A DNA stretch of 64,000 nt from assembly GCF_900112205.1 (NCBI RefSeq), contig NZ_FOKW01000003.1, forward strand, positions 62,001 through 126,000, given 5' to 3'. Position numbers and translations under genes: made by a program. This DNA is from Natronobacterium haloterrestre. GTDB taxonomy: Archaea; Halobacteriota; Halobacteria; Halobacteriales; Natrialbaceae. Below the pieces are notes generated by a model. It ran no database searches. It was not told the origin of the DNA and saw nothing but the letters and a program-made list of their open reading frames with translations. Of this stretch, positions 9,276-16,795 are shown piece after piece; position 1 is the stretch's first letter, and each line of letters starts with the position of its first letter.

Positions 9276-9677
9276 ATGTACGACGACATCCTGGTCCCGA
9301 CAGACGGGCGGGACAACACCGAGCGAGCGATCGAGGAAGCCGTCGGCCTCGCGGTCGCCCACGACGCCACCCTGCACGCACTGTACGTCATCAACTCCGC
9401 GCAGGTCGCGCCGGGGATCGACTTCGACGACCTCGAGCCGATCGGCGAGGAGGCGGTCGGACACGTCGCCAGCCGGGCCGAAGCGGCGGGCGTCGAGGAC
9501 GTCCGGACCACGGTCCAGCACGGACTTCGCCACCGGGCCATCCTCGAGTACGCCGACGAGGCGGACGTCGATCTGATCGTCATGGGCCGGAACCGCGGCC
9601 TGGAGCGGTTCCTCCGGAAGAGCGTCTCGGATCAGGTCGCCGAGTCAGCCTCGCGGCCGGTGCTGGTCGTCGAGTAG
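9276..9677 (+). CDS. Universal stress protein, UspA family
   Basis: 133 aa, single UspA domain. It begins MYDDILVPTDGRDN (beta-1 and the nucleotide-pocket Asp) and contains the ATP-binding signature in the form VMGRNRGLERFLRKSVSD (G-x2-G-x9-G-[ST] type), ending PVLVVE. A TTG codon six residues upstream is in frame, but the ATG matches the family start exactly. A soluble cytoplasmic stress protein that probably binds ATP. Monocistronic between a hypothetical gene and a MATE exporter. Confidence 0.9.
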   Translation: MYDDILVPTDGRDNTERAIEEAVGLAVAHDATLHALYVINSAQVAPGIDFDDLEPIGEEAVGHVASRAEAAGVEDVRTTVQHGLRHRAILEYADEADVDLIVMGRNRGLERFLRKSVSDQVAESASRPVLVVE

Positions 9678-9747
9678 CGGGTGAGACCGCGACCCGTGAG
9701 ATAGTGTATCGATTCGAAACCGGCTCCGTCTGCCGGGTCGGGAAGGT

Positions 9748-9756
9748 CTTTTATCC
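9748..9756 (+). promoter_or_regulatory. TATA box of MATE gene
   Basis: CTTTTATCC, centred 32 nt upstream of GTG 9784. It supports that GTG as the start of a leaderless mRNA. Confidence 0.55.
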
Positions 9757-9783
9757 GGTGTTGATTAGCCCGAGTCGGTTCCC

Positions 9784-11301
9784 GTGGTTCGTACCGTTCC
9801 CAACCCGTTCCGGCTCGCGATCCTCTGGATCGGGCTCGCGCTCGCCAAGCTCGGCCTGATCGAGGTCGAGCGAGCGCGCCGAACCACGGACCTCGCCTGG
9901 CCGCGGATCGTAACCGGGCTCGCCCGGATGTCGAAAAACGCCGTCGACGTCGCGATGGTCGGCGTCGGCGTCGGATCGGCGGCCATCGCCGGCGTCGGGT
10001 TCGCCTCGCCGTTCTGGGGCCTGGCGTTCGCCTTCGGCGGCGGCGTCGCCGGCGGAACGATCGCGCTCGTCTCCCAGCGCTACGGCGCGGAGACGTACGA
10101 GCAACTCGAGCAGGCCGTCCGCTCGAGCGCCCTGCTGGTCGTGATGATCACGGTCCCGATCACGGCGGCGTTCTGGCTCGTCCCGACGGAACTGATCTCG
10201 CTTCTCAGCTCCGACGCAGAGGCGATCGAACTGGGAGCGACCTACCTCCGGATCGTCGGCCTCGGCGTCCCCTTCGCGGGGCTCAACCTCATCGGCAGTC
10301 GGACGTTCGTCGGGATGGACGATGCCTGGACGCCGATGGTCGTCCGCGCGGGCGGCGCGGTGGCCAACATCGTCCTCAACGCCGTGTTGATCTTCGGTCT
10401 GGGGCTTGGCGTCACCGGTGCGGCGATCGGGACCGTGCTCGCGAACGTCGCCGTCACGGCGACGTTTGCCGGGGGACTGATCGCGGGCCGGCTGCCGGGT
10501 GCCGGGGAGTTCCCGATCAGCGTCGACCCGACCGGGAGCTACGTCCACGAGTCGACGATCCGCGATCTGACGACCATCGGGCTCCCCGTGCTCGGGTCGA
10601 AACTCGTCTGGACGGCCGCCGAGTTCCCGCTGCTCGGCATCGTCGATCTGTTCGGCCAGCGGACCGTCTCGGCCTACGTCATCGCCCGTCGCATCCTGGG
10701 GCTGATGAACACGCCGGGCTGGGGGTTCGGACTCGCGGCCTCGAGCCTCGTCGGACAGGAACTCGGCGACGGCGACGAGCTACGGGCCGAACGGTTCGGT
10801 CGGGAGATCGTCCTGTTCTCGACGGCCGTCTACGCCGTCGGGGCGGTACTCGTCTTCGCCTTCGCGGAGCCGATCGTCCTCGCGTTCACGAACGAACCGG
10901 CCGAACTGGCCGTCGGTACCGCGGTGACGCTCGTTCAGGTCGCCTGCGTGGCAGTCGTCCTGAAGGGAGTCTCGACGGGCGCGGCCGGAGCCCTCAGGGC
11001 GAGCGGCGATACGCGGTGGCCCTTCTACAGCCAGTTGCTCGGGATGTTCGGGCTCGCGATCCCGCTAACGTATCTCGGAGCCGTCGGCCTCGAGATCCCG
11101 TCCTGGACTGTCCCGATCCCGGGACTCGAGGCAACGACCCCCGCGGTTTCCCTGCCGGCGATCGGTCTGCTCGGGCTCTATCTGGCCTTCCTCGCCGAGA
11201 CCGCCGTTCCCGCAGCCATCAACTACTACCGGTTCTGGACCGGCCGGTGGAAGGCGATCAGTCGCGACTATCGGCCGGACTCGGTGCCCAGCGACGACTG
11301 A
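9784..11301 (+). CDS. MATE-family multidrug/metabolite exporter
   Basis: 505 aa starting at GTG 9784. The protein has about 12 hydrophobic segments in two homologous halves. The first half contains SKNAVDVAMVGVG, the typical MATE TM1-TM2 entry, and the stretch GGGVAGGTIALVSQRYGA. The second half starts near SKLVWTAAEFPLLGIVDLFG. MATE carriers export cationic compounds using Na+ or H+ gradients in the cytoplasmic membrane. It is transcribed alone, convergent with the next gene (gap 5 nt). Substrate unknown. Confidence 0.9.
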   Translation: MVRTVPNPFRLAILWIGLALAKLGLIEVERARRTTDLAWPRIVTGLARMSKNAVDVAMVGVGVGSAAIAGVGFASPFWGLAFAFGGGVAGGTIALVSQRYGAETYEQLEQAVRSSALLVVMITVPITAAFWLVPTELISLLSSDAEAIELGATYLRIVGLGVPFAGLNLIGSRTFVGMDDAWTPMVVRAGGAVANIVLNAVLIFGLGLGVTGAAIGTVLANVAVTATFAGGLIAGRLPGAGEFPISVDPTGSYVHESTIRDLTTIGLPVLGSKLVWTAAEFPLLGIVDLFGQRTVSAYVIARRILGLMNTPGWGFGLAASSLVGQELGDGDELRAERFGREIVLFSTAVYAVGAVLVFAFAEPIVLAFTNEPAELAVGTAVTLVQVACVAVVLKGVSTGAAGALRASGDTRWPFYSQLLGMFGLAIPLTYLGAVGLEIPSWTVPIPGLEATTPAVSLPAIGLLGLYLAFLAETAVPAAINYYRFWTGRWKAISRDYRPDSVPSDD

Positions 11302-11306
11302 GGGGT

Positions 11307-11801
11307 TCATTCCGTCTCCGTCTCCGACTCCGACTCCGACTCCGAATTCGCCTCCGATTCCGCCGTTGCATCGGGCACGGGAACGACGACGACCGGCCGG
11401 GACGTCCCCTCGAGAACGCTGTCCACGACCGATCCCGCGCCGGTCGAACCGTCGCCGTTCGCTTCGGCTTCGCTGGAGGCGGTCGTCCGCCCCACGATTA
11501 CTTCGTCGACTTCGTGCTCGGCGGCGACCTCGGCGAGTGCGGGGGCGAGGGCAGCGTCGCGATACTCCGTCCGAAGCGGGTCGACGAACGGCAGCCTGAC
11601 ACGAGCGACGTTTAGCGCCTCGCGGGCGTCGCGTTCACTCGGTTCCTCCCCGTCGCCGACCCTGTGGCCGCCCTCATCGCCGGACGCCGCGACGACGATA
11701 ACCTCGATTTCCTTGCCGTCACCGGCTCCCCGTCGCTCGAGGTAATCACAGACCGCTGCCGTAGCGTGTACGGAGTCGGTGCCGACGAGATACACCTGCA
11801 T
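11307..11801 (-). CDS. UspA-like protein with Ser/Glu repeat tail
   Basis: 164 aa from ATG 11801 (MQVYLVGTDSVHATAAVCDY); the frame stays open upstream to 11942 without protein-like sequence. The N-terminus matches a UspA beta-1/alpha-1 unit. Residues about 100-140 contain AAEHEVDEVIVGRTTASSEA, the late part of the fold, with a variant of the nucleotide signature; then VVVVPVPDA closes the domain. The last about 20 residues are a Ser-Glu/Thr-Glu dipeptide repeat encoded by a 6-bp tandem tract (11311-11345). Likely a cytoplasmic stress or regulatory protein. Convergent with the MATE gene. Confidence 0.75.
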   Translation of the reverse strand: MQVYLVGTDSVHATAAVCDYLERRGAGDGKEIEVIVVAASGDEGGHRVGDGEEPSERDAREALNVARVRLPFVDPLRTEYRDAALAPALAEVAAEHEVDEVIVGRTTASSEAEANGDGSTGAGSVVDSVLEGTSRPVVVVPVPDATAESEANSESESESETETE

Positions 11802-12219
11802 ACCCGTTCGAGCGGCCGATCGAAGAAGAACGTACGGGATCGATCGATTCTTGTCACTGCTCGCCGGCGGCGTTTTCCGACCCAGAAAACGCCCTCCCGA
11901 CTCTATTAGTACCCCCGGTAAAGGAAAGGCTGGGGAGATCACAGGTCCGGTTCCCTCACACCACGTGATCCCCCGCTTCCCGACCGCCGGATCGAGCGAC
12001 GGTCCGCACGCGGGAGCCCGCCACCTCTGCCCCGCCAGTTGACCTCGCGTCCGTCGTTCGGTCCCCTCGCCCCCTTTCGTCCGCCCTGTGGTCCGCTCCG
12101 CTTCGGCCCGACCGAACCGGCGCAGTCGGCCCCGATTCGCCTGCGTCTGGACCGGTTTCTCTCACTGTCACGTCTCTGGCGAAATCGAACGTCGGAAGCG
12201 TCGAGACTCGGCGCCCGGG
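11802..12219. other. Intergenic region, 418 bp
   Basis: Only Arg-rich frames are open here and none resembles a protein. CTCTATTAGT near 11901-11910 reads ACTAATAGAG on the minus strand and may be the promoter of the UspA-like gene, about 105 nt upstream of its ATG. I see nothing else. Confidence 0.5.
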
Positions 12220-12594
12220 TCAATGTCGCCCGTACAGCGAATAGGTGATCGCCACGAGCCCGAGCAGTCGGCTCACGTTCTCGAAGAAGACGGTGGCGAC
12301 CTGCTGTGCGTCGGTGAACGTGTTGATCGTCACGTTCACGAGGAACGGACAGAGGGTGAGCAACAGCAGGCCGATCGCGAGGTACAACATCGACGGCGCA
12401 TCGTTGCGGCGGTACCCCCGATACGCCTGGTAGGCGATGACCGTCCCGATCAAGGCGACGAGAAAGAGGCTCGCGACGGTCAGGAGCTCGAACATCGTCG
12501 CCTCGTCGATCCTGACGACGTCCGCGCTGGATCCGGGACCCGTCACGGCCCCCGGTTCGAGCCCGGTACGGATACTGATTCCGGCCCCGATCAT
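12220..12594 (-). CDS. Small membrane protein paired with HTH regulator (DUF7521-like)
   Basis: 124 aa. The ATG at 12594 overlaps the TGA of the upstream HTH gene (ATGA), which fixes the start and implies translational coupling. Three hydrophobic segments are visible: ATMFELLTVASLFLVALIGT, APSMLYLAIGLLLLTLCPFL and VSRLLGLVAITYSLYG. Haloarchaea often have an HTH protein next to a three-helix membrane protein of this type; the membrane partner may transmit an envelope signal to the regulator, which is inference. No catalytic motif. Confidence 0.75.
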   Translation of the reverse strand: MIGAGISIRTGLEPGAVTGPGSSADVVRIDEATMFELLTVASLFLVALIGTVIAYQAYRGYRRNDAPSMLYLAIGLLLLTLCPFLVNVTINTFTDAQQVATVFFENVSRLLGLVAITYSLYGRH

Positions 12595-12938
12595 CGTATC
12601 CCCTCCCACATTCGGGTGAACCTGTCCGCGACGTCTTCCTCACGGTAGGATAGTTCGAGGTCGAAGGCCCCGTCCTCCAGCGTCAACTCGAGTCGCTCGA
12701 GGTTCGCGCTGTAGACGCTGTAGTGGTTCCCGTCGGGGGCGAGCTCCGTCTCTTCGGTGACGAGCCGACACTCCTCGAGGCGATCGAGGCGGCGATAGAT
12801 CGTCGGCAGGGACGCGTCACACCGTTCGCTCAGGGTACTGGCAGACATGGGTTCGACGCTCGTATGGGTGAGGATCTCCCGGGCGTACTCGTCGTCGAGA
12901 ACGGCGAGCACCGTCGACAGATCCGACTCCTCACTCAC
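12591..12938 (-). CDS. Winged helix-turn-helix transcriptional regulator
   Basis: 115 aa. Residues about 8-75 form a wHTH: LDDEYAREILTHTS, then MSASTLSERCDASLPTIYRR (recognition helix), then LEECRLVTEETELAPDGNHY (wing). The family is ArsR/MarR-like, as common in haloarchaea. It is first in a two-gene unit with the membrane protein at 12220. A TATA-like run GTTTTTGATAC lies about 30 nt upstream of its ATG and is overlapped by an imperfect inverted repeat (12968-12985), consistent with autoregulation. Confidence 0.85.
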   Translation of the reverse strand: MSEESDLSTVLAVLDDEYAREILTHTSVEPMSASTLSERCDASLPTIYRRLDRLEECRLVTEETELAPDGNHYSVYSANLERLELTLEDGAFDLELSYREEDVADRFTRMWEGIR

Positions 12939-12967
12939 TGGTACCCGGTCGTTCCGGCAGTAGTATC

Positions 12968-12985
12968 AAAAACGGTCCGGTTTTT
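12968..12985. promoter_or_regulatory. Imperfect inverted repeat overlapping HTH-gene promoter
   Basis: AAAAACGGTCCGGTTTTT; the arms AAAAAC/GTTTTT and the core are nearly symmetric. It overlaps the box A of the regulator gene, where a repressor would act. Candidate autoregulatory operator. Confidence 0.4.
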
Positions 12986-13036
12986 CTGACCGAGAAAACG
13001 CCCGACACAACCGGTCGTTCGTGCCGGTTTTCACCT

Positions 13037-13789
13037 TCACACGTCCAGCCGGGCCAGCCAGTCGACCGTCGACTCGAGCAGTCGATCCTCGGCGACGCTC
13101 GAGAAGCGGTGTCCTTCGCCCGGAACCGCCCGGAGGAGGACGTCCGTCTCGAGGTGGCGGGCAGCCTCGAAACTGTCCTCGATGGCTACCGACGTGTCCT
13201 CGCGGCCGTGGACGATCAGGACCGGCACCGAAAGGGCGTCCGTAACGTCCTCGAACGCGTACGCGTCGAGGTCCTCGAAGAACCGCCCGTCCACGGACCG
13301 ACCCTCGTCGAATCGGCACTCGCCCTCCCGTTCGACCGTGGCCCGATAGTCGTCGAACGCCCGCGCGTAAGTCACGGGCGCTCGGGCGACGATCGCCGCG
13401 ACGTCCTCTCGGTCAAGTGCGGCGTGGAAGGCGACCTTGCCGCCGAAACTCGAGCCGAAGAGGACGGTCGACGGAGGATCGAAGTACTCGAGGACGGCCT
13501 CGAGGTCGGCGATGCGGTTGCCGAGCGTCGCGTCGGCGAAAGAACCGTCGGCGTCGCCACAGCCGCGGAAGTCGAACCGGACGGCCTCGTACCCCTCGGC
13601 GGCGACGCGTCGACAGCGGCGCTCGTAGCTCCCGGACTTGTCGCTGAGGAAGCCGTGGCAGCAGACGAACCAGGCATCGTTCGCCCCGTGATCGGCCCGT
13701 TCGCTCGCAGTCGCGCTCGAGTCGGGTCGGTGGTGGACCGCGAGAACCGACTCGCCGTCGGAGACGGGAACGTCGTGGGTTTCGGGCAT
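13037..13789 (-). CDS. Alpha/beta hydrolase
   Basis: 250 aa. Motifs of the alpha/beta-hydrolase fold in order: VCCHGFLSDKSGSY (oxyanion-hole HG), RFDFRGCGDADGSF, nucleophile elbow GSSFGGK (Ser in GxSxG), the acid region VPVLIVHGREDTSV and the terminal GEGHRFSS with the catalytic His. It resembles lysophospholipase/dienelactone-hydrolase-like esterases; substrate unknown. No signal peptide, so cytoplasmic. Single gene; upstream promoter unclear. Confidence 0.88.
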   Translation of the reverse strand: MPETHDVPVSDGESVLAVHHRPDSSATASERADHGANDAWFVCCHGFLSDKSGSYERRCRRVAAEGYEAVRFDFRGCGDADGSFADATLGNRIADLEAVLEYFDPPSTVLFGSSFGGKVAFHAALDREDVAAIVARAPVTYARAFDDYRATVEREGECRFDEGRSVDGRFFEDLDAYAFEDVTDALSVPVLIVHGREDTSVAIEDSFEAARHLETDVLLRAVPGEGHRFSSVAEDRLLESTVDWLARLDV

Positions 13790-13968
13790 CGGGTGGGGGT
13801 ACGGGCTCGAGTAGGGAGTACGCTCCCATTCGCCGTGGCGTCACGCTCGAGGGGTCGACGGACGCGTCGAACACGGTCGCGTCGACGCCGCTCGGACGAA
13901 ACCGCGGTAGGCGGGCCGTAACCCCCGCTCGAACGTGTCCGTCAGCCCGGTCCGGGAGTACGGCCTCA

Positions 13969-13975
13969 TTTACTA
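13969..13975 (+). promoter_or_regulatory. Box-A-like TTTACTA upstream of leader ORF and deacetylase
   Basis: Centred 35 nt before ATG 14007, and the only A/T-rich stretch in the 426 bp before the deacetylase gene. It implies an mRNA that begins near the 70-codon ORF rather than at the deacetylase start. Confidence 0.4.
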
Positions 13976-14006
13976 TCGTATCGATCGCGGAGAGTGTACG
14001 GACGAG

Positions 14007-14219
14007 ATGACCGAACCGATTGCGAACAGGTACCGCCCGTCCCCGCCGCCGTGGATCGGCGTCGTTCGTGCCGATCGCGGCCGATCGTCGACGAGTCGCC
14101 GCTCGGACCCGTTCGCGCGCGCTCGAGTCGATAGCGATGGAACCGGAACCGATTCCGGAAACAGGAACGGAAACGGAACCGGAAACGGAACCGAAACCGG
14201 AACGGGGGGACGACCATGA
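14007..14219 (+). CDS. Possible 70-codon leader ORF coupled to polysaccharide deacetylase
   Basis: Begins MTEPIANRYRPSPPPWIGVV and ends in a Gly/Thr/Asn dipeptide repeat encoded by GGAACC-type hexamers (14139-14210). Its TGA overlaps the deacetylase ATG (ATGA). A box-A-like element lies 35 nt before its start. The peptide is basic and Arg-rich, unlike normal haloarchaeal proteins, and GC-rich DNA gives chance ORFs of this size, so coding status is uncertain. See the finding on leader ORFs. Confidence 0.35.
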   Translation: MTEPIANRYRPSPPPWIGVVRADRGRSSTSRRSDPFARARVDSDGTGTDSGNRNGNGTGNGTETGTGGRP

Positions 14220-15316
14220 GGACGGATCGCAGTCGTCGCCTCGAACCCGACGCCCTCCCCGACGACGCCGAGTTCGCGCTCTGTCTCACCCACGACGTGG
14301 ATCGCCCCTACAAGGGGCTCCGCGGGTTGTACTACGCGACCCAGGAACGGCCCGGCTACCACCTCCGGACGCTACTGCCGGGATCGAACCCCTACTGGCA
14401 GTTCGAGTCGATCATGGAACTCGAGGCCGATCTGGGGGTTCGATCGGCGTTTTACTTCCTCAACGAACAGCACCTGCTGGCCGATCGGCCCGTCCGGGAG
14501 TGGTTCTCCCCGTCGAACTGGGTACAGCATCTCGGCCGGTACGACGTCACCGCCGACGAGGTAGCCGAGACGATACGCGCGCTCGACGACGGCGGCTGGG
14601 AGGTCGGCCTGCACGGGTCGTATCACACCCGCGACGACCGAGACCGGCTTCGCGAGGAGAAGCGATCCCTCGAGCGCGTCCTCGGGAAACCGGTCGCGGG
14701 CGGCCGACAGCACCACCTCCGCCTGGCAGTGCCCGACACGTGGGACCACCACCGTTCGATCGGCCTCGAGTACGACGCGAGCCTCGGCTCGGCGGCTGAG
14801 TGTGGGTTCCACTACGGGTATCGCCCGATTCGGCCGTTCGAGGACGACGGGAGCGACTTCCTCGTGTTCCCGCTGACGATCATGGACCAGGCGCTGCCGG
14901 ATCCCGGGACCGAGTTCGAGGCCGCGCGGCGCACTTGCGAACGCCTGTTGCTCGACGCCGCGAGAAACGACGCCGTGATGACCGTCCTCTGGCACCCGCG
15001 CTATTTCAACGAGCGGGAGTTCCCCGGCCATCGACGCCTCTACCGGTGGCTCGTCGAACGGGCGGCCGAAATGGGGGCGTGGATCGGCTCCCCGGGCGCG
15101 TTCTGCCAGCACCTCGAGGAGCGAGTCGAAGCCGACGCCGAGTTGGATGCCCGGGACGACCCGGGCGTGACGCCGGTGACAGGGTCGACGGCGGACTCGG
15201 ACGGGAAAAAACGCCCCGCTCGAGAAACCGACCCCGGCGGAGTCACGGACGCCGCCGACCCGGCCGAGTCGGGAACCGCCGGCACCGACTCGCCGACCGC
15301 GAGGGGTGAATCGTGA
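14216..15316 (+). CDS. Polysaccharide deacetylase family protein
   Basis: 366 aa. The NodB-type fold shows LTHDVDRPYKG near the N-terminus (catalytic and metal Asp) and the metal-binding H-x3-H in GLHGSYHTRDD about residue 140. The later stretch AVMTVLWHPRYFNE supplies the conserved C-terminal His region. Family members remove N-acetyl groups from surface sugars or act on related amides; the substrate here is unknown. No signal peptide, so it likely acts on cytoplasmic precursors. The last about 60 residues are a low-complexity acidic tail. The stop overlaps the next gene's GTG (GTGA). GGGGGGACGACC before the ATG may act as ribosome binding site. Confidence 0.85.
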   Translation: MRTDRSRRLEPDALPDDAEFALCLTHDVDRPYKGLRGLYYATQERPGYHLRTLLPGSNPYWQFESIMELEADLGVRSAFYFLNEQHLLADRPVREWFSPSNWVQHLGRYDVTADEVAETIRALDDGGWEVGLHGSYHTRDDRDRLREEKRSLERVLGKPVAGGRQHHLRLAVPDTWDHHRSIGLEYDASLGSAAECGFHYGYRPIRPFEDDGSDFLVFPLTIMDQALPDPGTEFEAARRTCERLLLDAARNDAVMTVLWHPRYFNEREFPGHRRLYRWLVERAAEMGAWIGSPGAFCQHLEERVEADAELDARDDPGVTPVTGSTADSDGKKRPARETDPGGVTDAADPAESGTAGTDSPTARGES

Positions 15317-16695
15317 GTCCAGCGAAACCCGCGACGGTCGTCGCCGTCGTCGCGCTCGTCGTGTTCGGGACCGTCGGCGCGACTGGAATCGCGATCGCGA
15401 CGACCCAGAGCGGATCGGGAGCAGGTACGGACGGCGCCGTCACCGGGAGCGGCCCGTCGGCCCAGCTGTCGGCCGACTCCTACGTCGTCGAACAGGGCGA
15501 CGCCTGCCGGCAGATCGAACCCCTATCGACCGCCGAGTCAGTCGAGTCGTTCTACGACTATCGGAACCACGAGACCCACCCCGAAGGAGTCGACCGGATG
15601 TACAGCTCCTACGGCACGGAACACCTTCAGGAGAACAACGCGAGCATCCTCTTTCTCCACGAGGGAACCGACGGGATCAGTCTCGTTATGGTCCACGACC
15701 GCGTCGACGGCAACACGACGGGCGGCGTCGCGACGTTCGACATCGTGGGTCTCCCCCACGAGTCCGAGTGGGTCGTCAAGAACGACGATTACGATGGCGA
15801 GTCGAACATGGACGAGTTCGACCGCGGCGACGGCTGGGCCGGCGCCTCCTGGATCTGGACGGAGAGCCGAACCGCCGGCGGCGCGATCCAGGGCGGGTTG
15901 AACGAGCCCTTCGCCGTCACGATCCACCCGGCGTTCAACGAGGACGCGGAGTACTACGAGAACGAGGACCTCTACAGCCCCGACTGGCACGAGGACGGCG
16001 AGATCGAGGAGTGGCACGTCCTCTCCGGCGACGCCGACGACCCCGAACGCGCGGCCTTCTCCTCGCTCGAGGAGCCGGTGACGATCCGAACGGGGACCTG
16101 CGACGACCCGTCGGTGAGCTACGACCGCACCGACGACGGGATCAGCGCCGCGATCGAGGGCGCGTCGCCGGACGACGTCGTTCGCCTCCAGCCGACCAAC
16201 GGAACGGGCGACGCCGTCAGGTTCGATCACGTCGACGTGACCGGCCTCGAGGGCGACGGAACGGTTACCTTCGAGAGCCGCGAACCCGACGACCTCCCGG
16301 CGTCGCCGCCAGACCGCGAGTCCCTTGGCTCGCTCGCCGGATCCGCGAGCGGGAACGTGAACCTGACGGCGACGGTCACCGTCAGCGTCCAGGCCGACGC
16401 GCTCGAGGAACGGGGGCTCGATCCCGACCGCGTGGCGCTCTACGAGGCTGACGGCGACGGCTGGAGCGAGGCCGACACCGCTCTGACCGCGGAGACGGGA
16501 ACGACCTACCGCTACACCGCGGAGGTTTCCTCGCTCGAGGGACTGACGGTCGCGGAGACCGGAGAGGCCCCGGCCACGGACGGTGGCTACGCTTCGGCTA
16601 TCCCCGGGTTCGAACTCGGCGCGGCCGCCGGCGCGGTCATGCTGTTGACCGTCGCGCTGGCGGCGAGATATCGGCTCCGATCGGGATCGGAGTAG
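15313..16695 (+). CDS. Secreted surface protein with PGF-type C-terminal anchor
   Basis: 460 aa, GTG start coupled to the deacetylase. The N-terminus holds a hydrophobic signal segment (about residues 5-30), then a Thr/Gly/Ser linker. Residues about 50-240 are an acidic extracellular domain. A later region (about 350-420) resembles the PGF-pre-PGF module (DRVALYEADGDGWSEAD and YRYTAEVSSLEGLTVAE). The C-terminus is PGF, then a transmembrane helix (ELGAAAGAVMLLTVALAARY) and a short basic end, as in PGF-CTERM proteins processed by archaeosortase A and anchored to membrane lipid. Probably a lipid-anchored cell-surface protein; ligand unknown. Confidence 0.75.
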   Translation: MSPAKPATVVAVVALVVFGTVGATGIAIATTQSGSGAGTDGAVTGSGPSAQLSADSYVVEQGDACRQIEPLSTAESVESFYDYRNHETHPEGVDRMYSSYGTEHLQENNASILFLHEGTDGISLVMVHDRVDGNTTGGVATFDIVGLPHESEWVVKNDDYDGESNMDEFDRGDGWAGASWIWTESRTAGGAIQGGLNEPFAVTIHPAFNEDAEYYENEDLYSPDWHEDGEIEEWHVLSGDADDPERAAFSSLEEPVTIRTGTCDDPSVSYDRTDDGISAAIEGASPDDVVRLQPTNGTGDAVRFDHVDVTGLEGDGTVTFESREPDDLPASPPDRESLGSLAGSASGNVNLTATVTVSVQADALEERGLDPDRVALYEADGDGWSEADTALTAETGTTYRYTAEVSSLEGLTVAETGEAPATDGGYASAIPGFELGAAAGAVMLLTVALAARYRLRSGSE

Positions 16696-16750
16696 ACTGG
16701 ATCGGGTCGGCCATCCGGACTCCCGACCCACCCTGTCTCTCACTTATCGA

Positions 16751-16760
16751 GAATTTTAAC
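16751..16760 (+). promoter_or_regulatory. A/T-rich promoter element of flippase gene
   Basis: GAATTTTAAC, 36-45 nt upstream of GTG 16796. The only A/T-rich stretch in the gap after the surface-protein gene. Confidence 0.45.
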
Positions 16761-16795
16761 TTCCGGAGAGGATTCCCGGTGGGTAGGTACCGGTC

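Noticed and set aside
11939-12643. 234-codon minus-strand frame over the DUF7521-like gene
   Set aside because: Arg-rich composition; overlaps a coupled gene pair with clear features in another frame.
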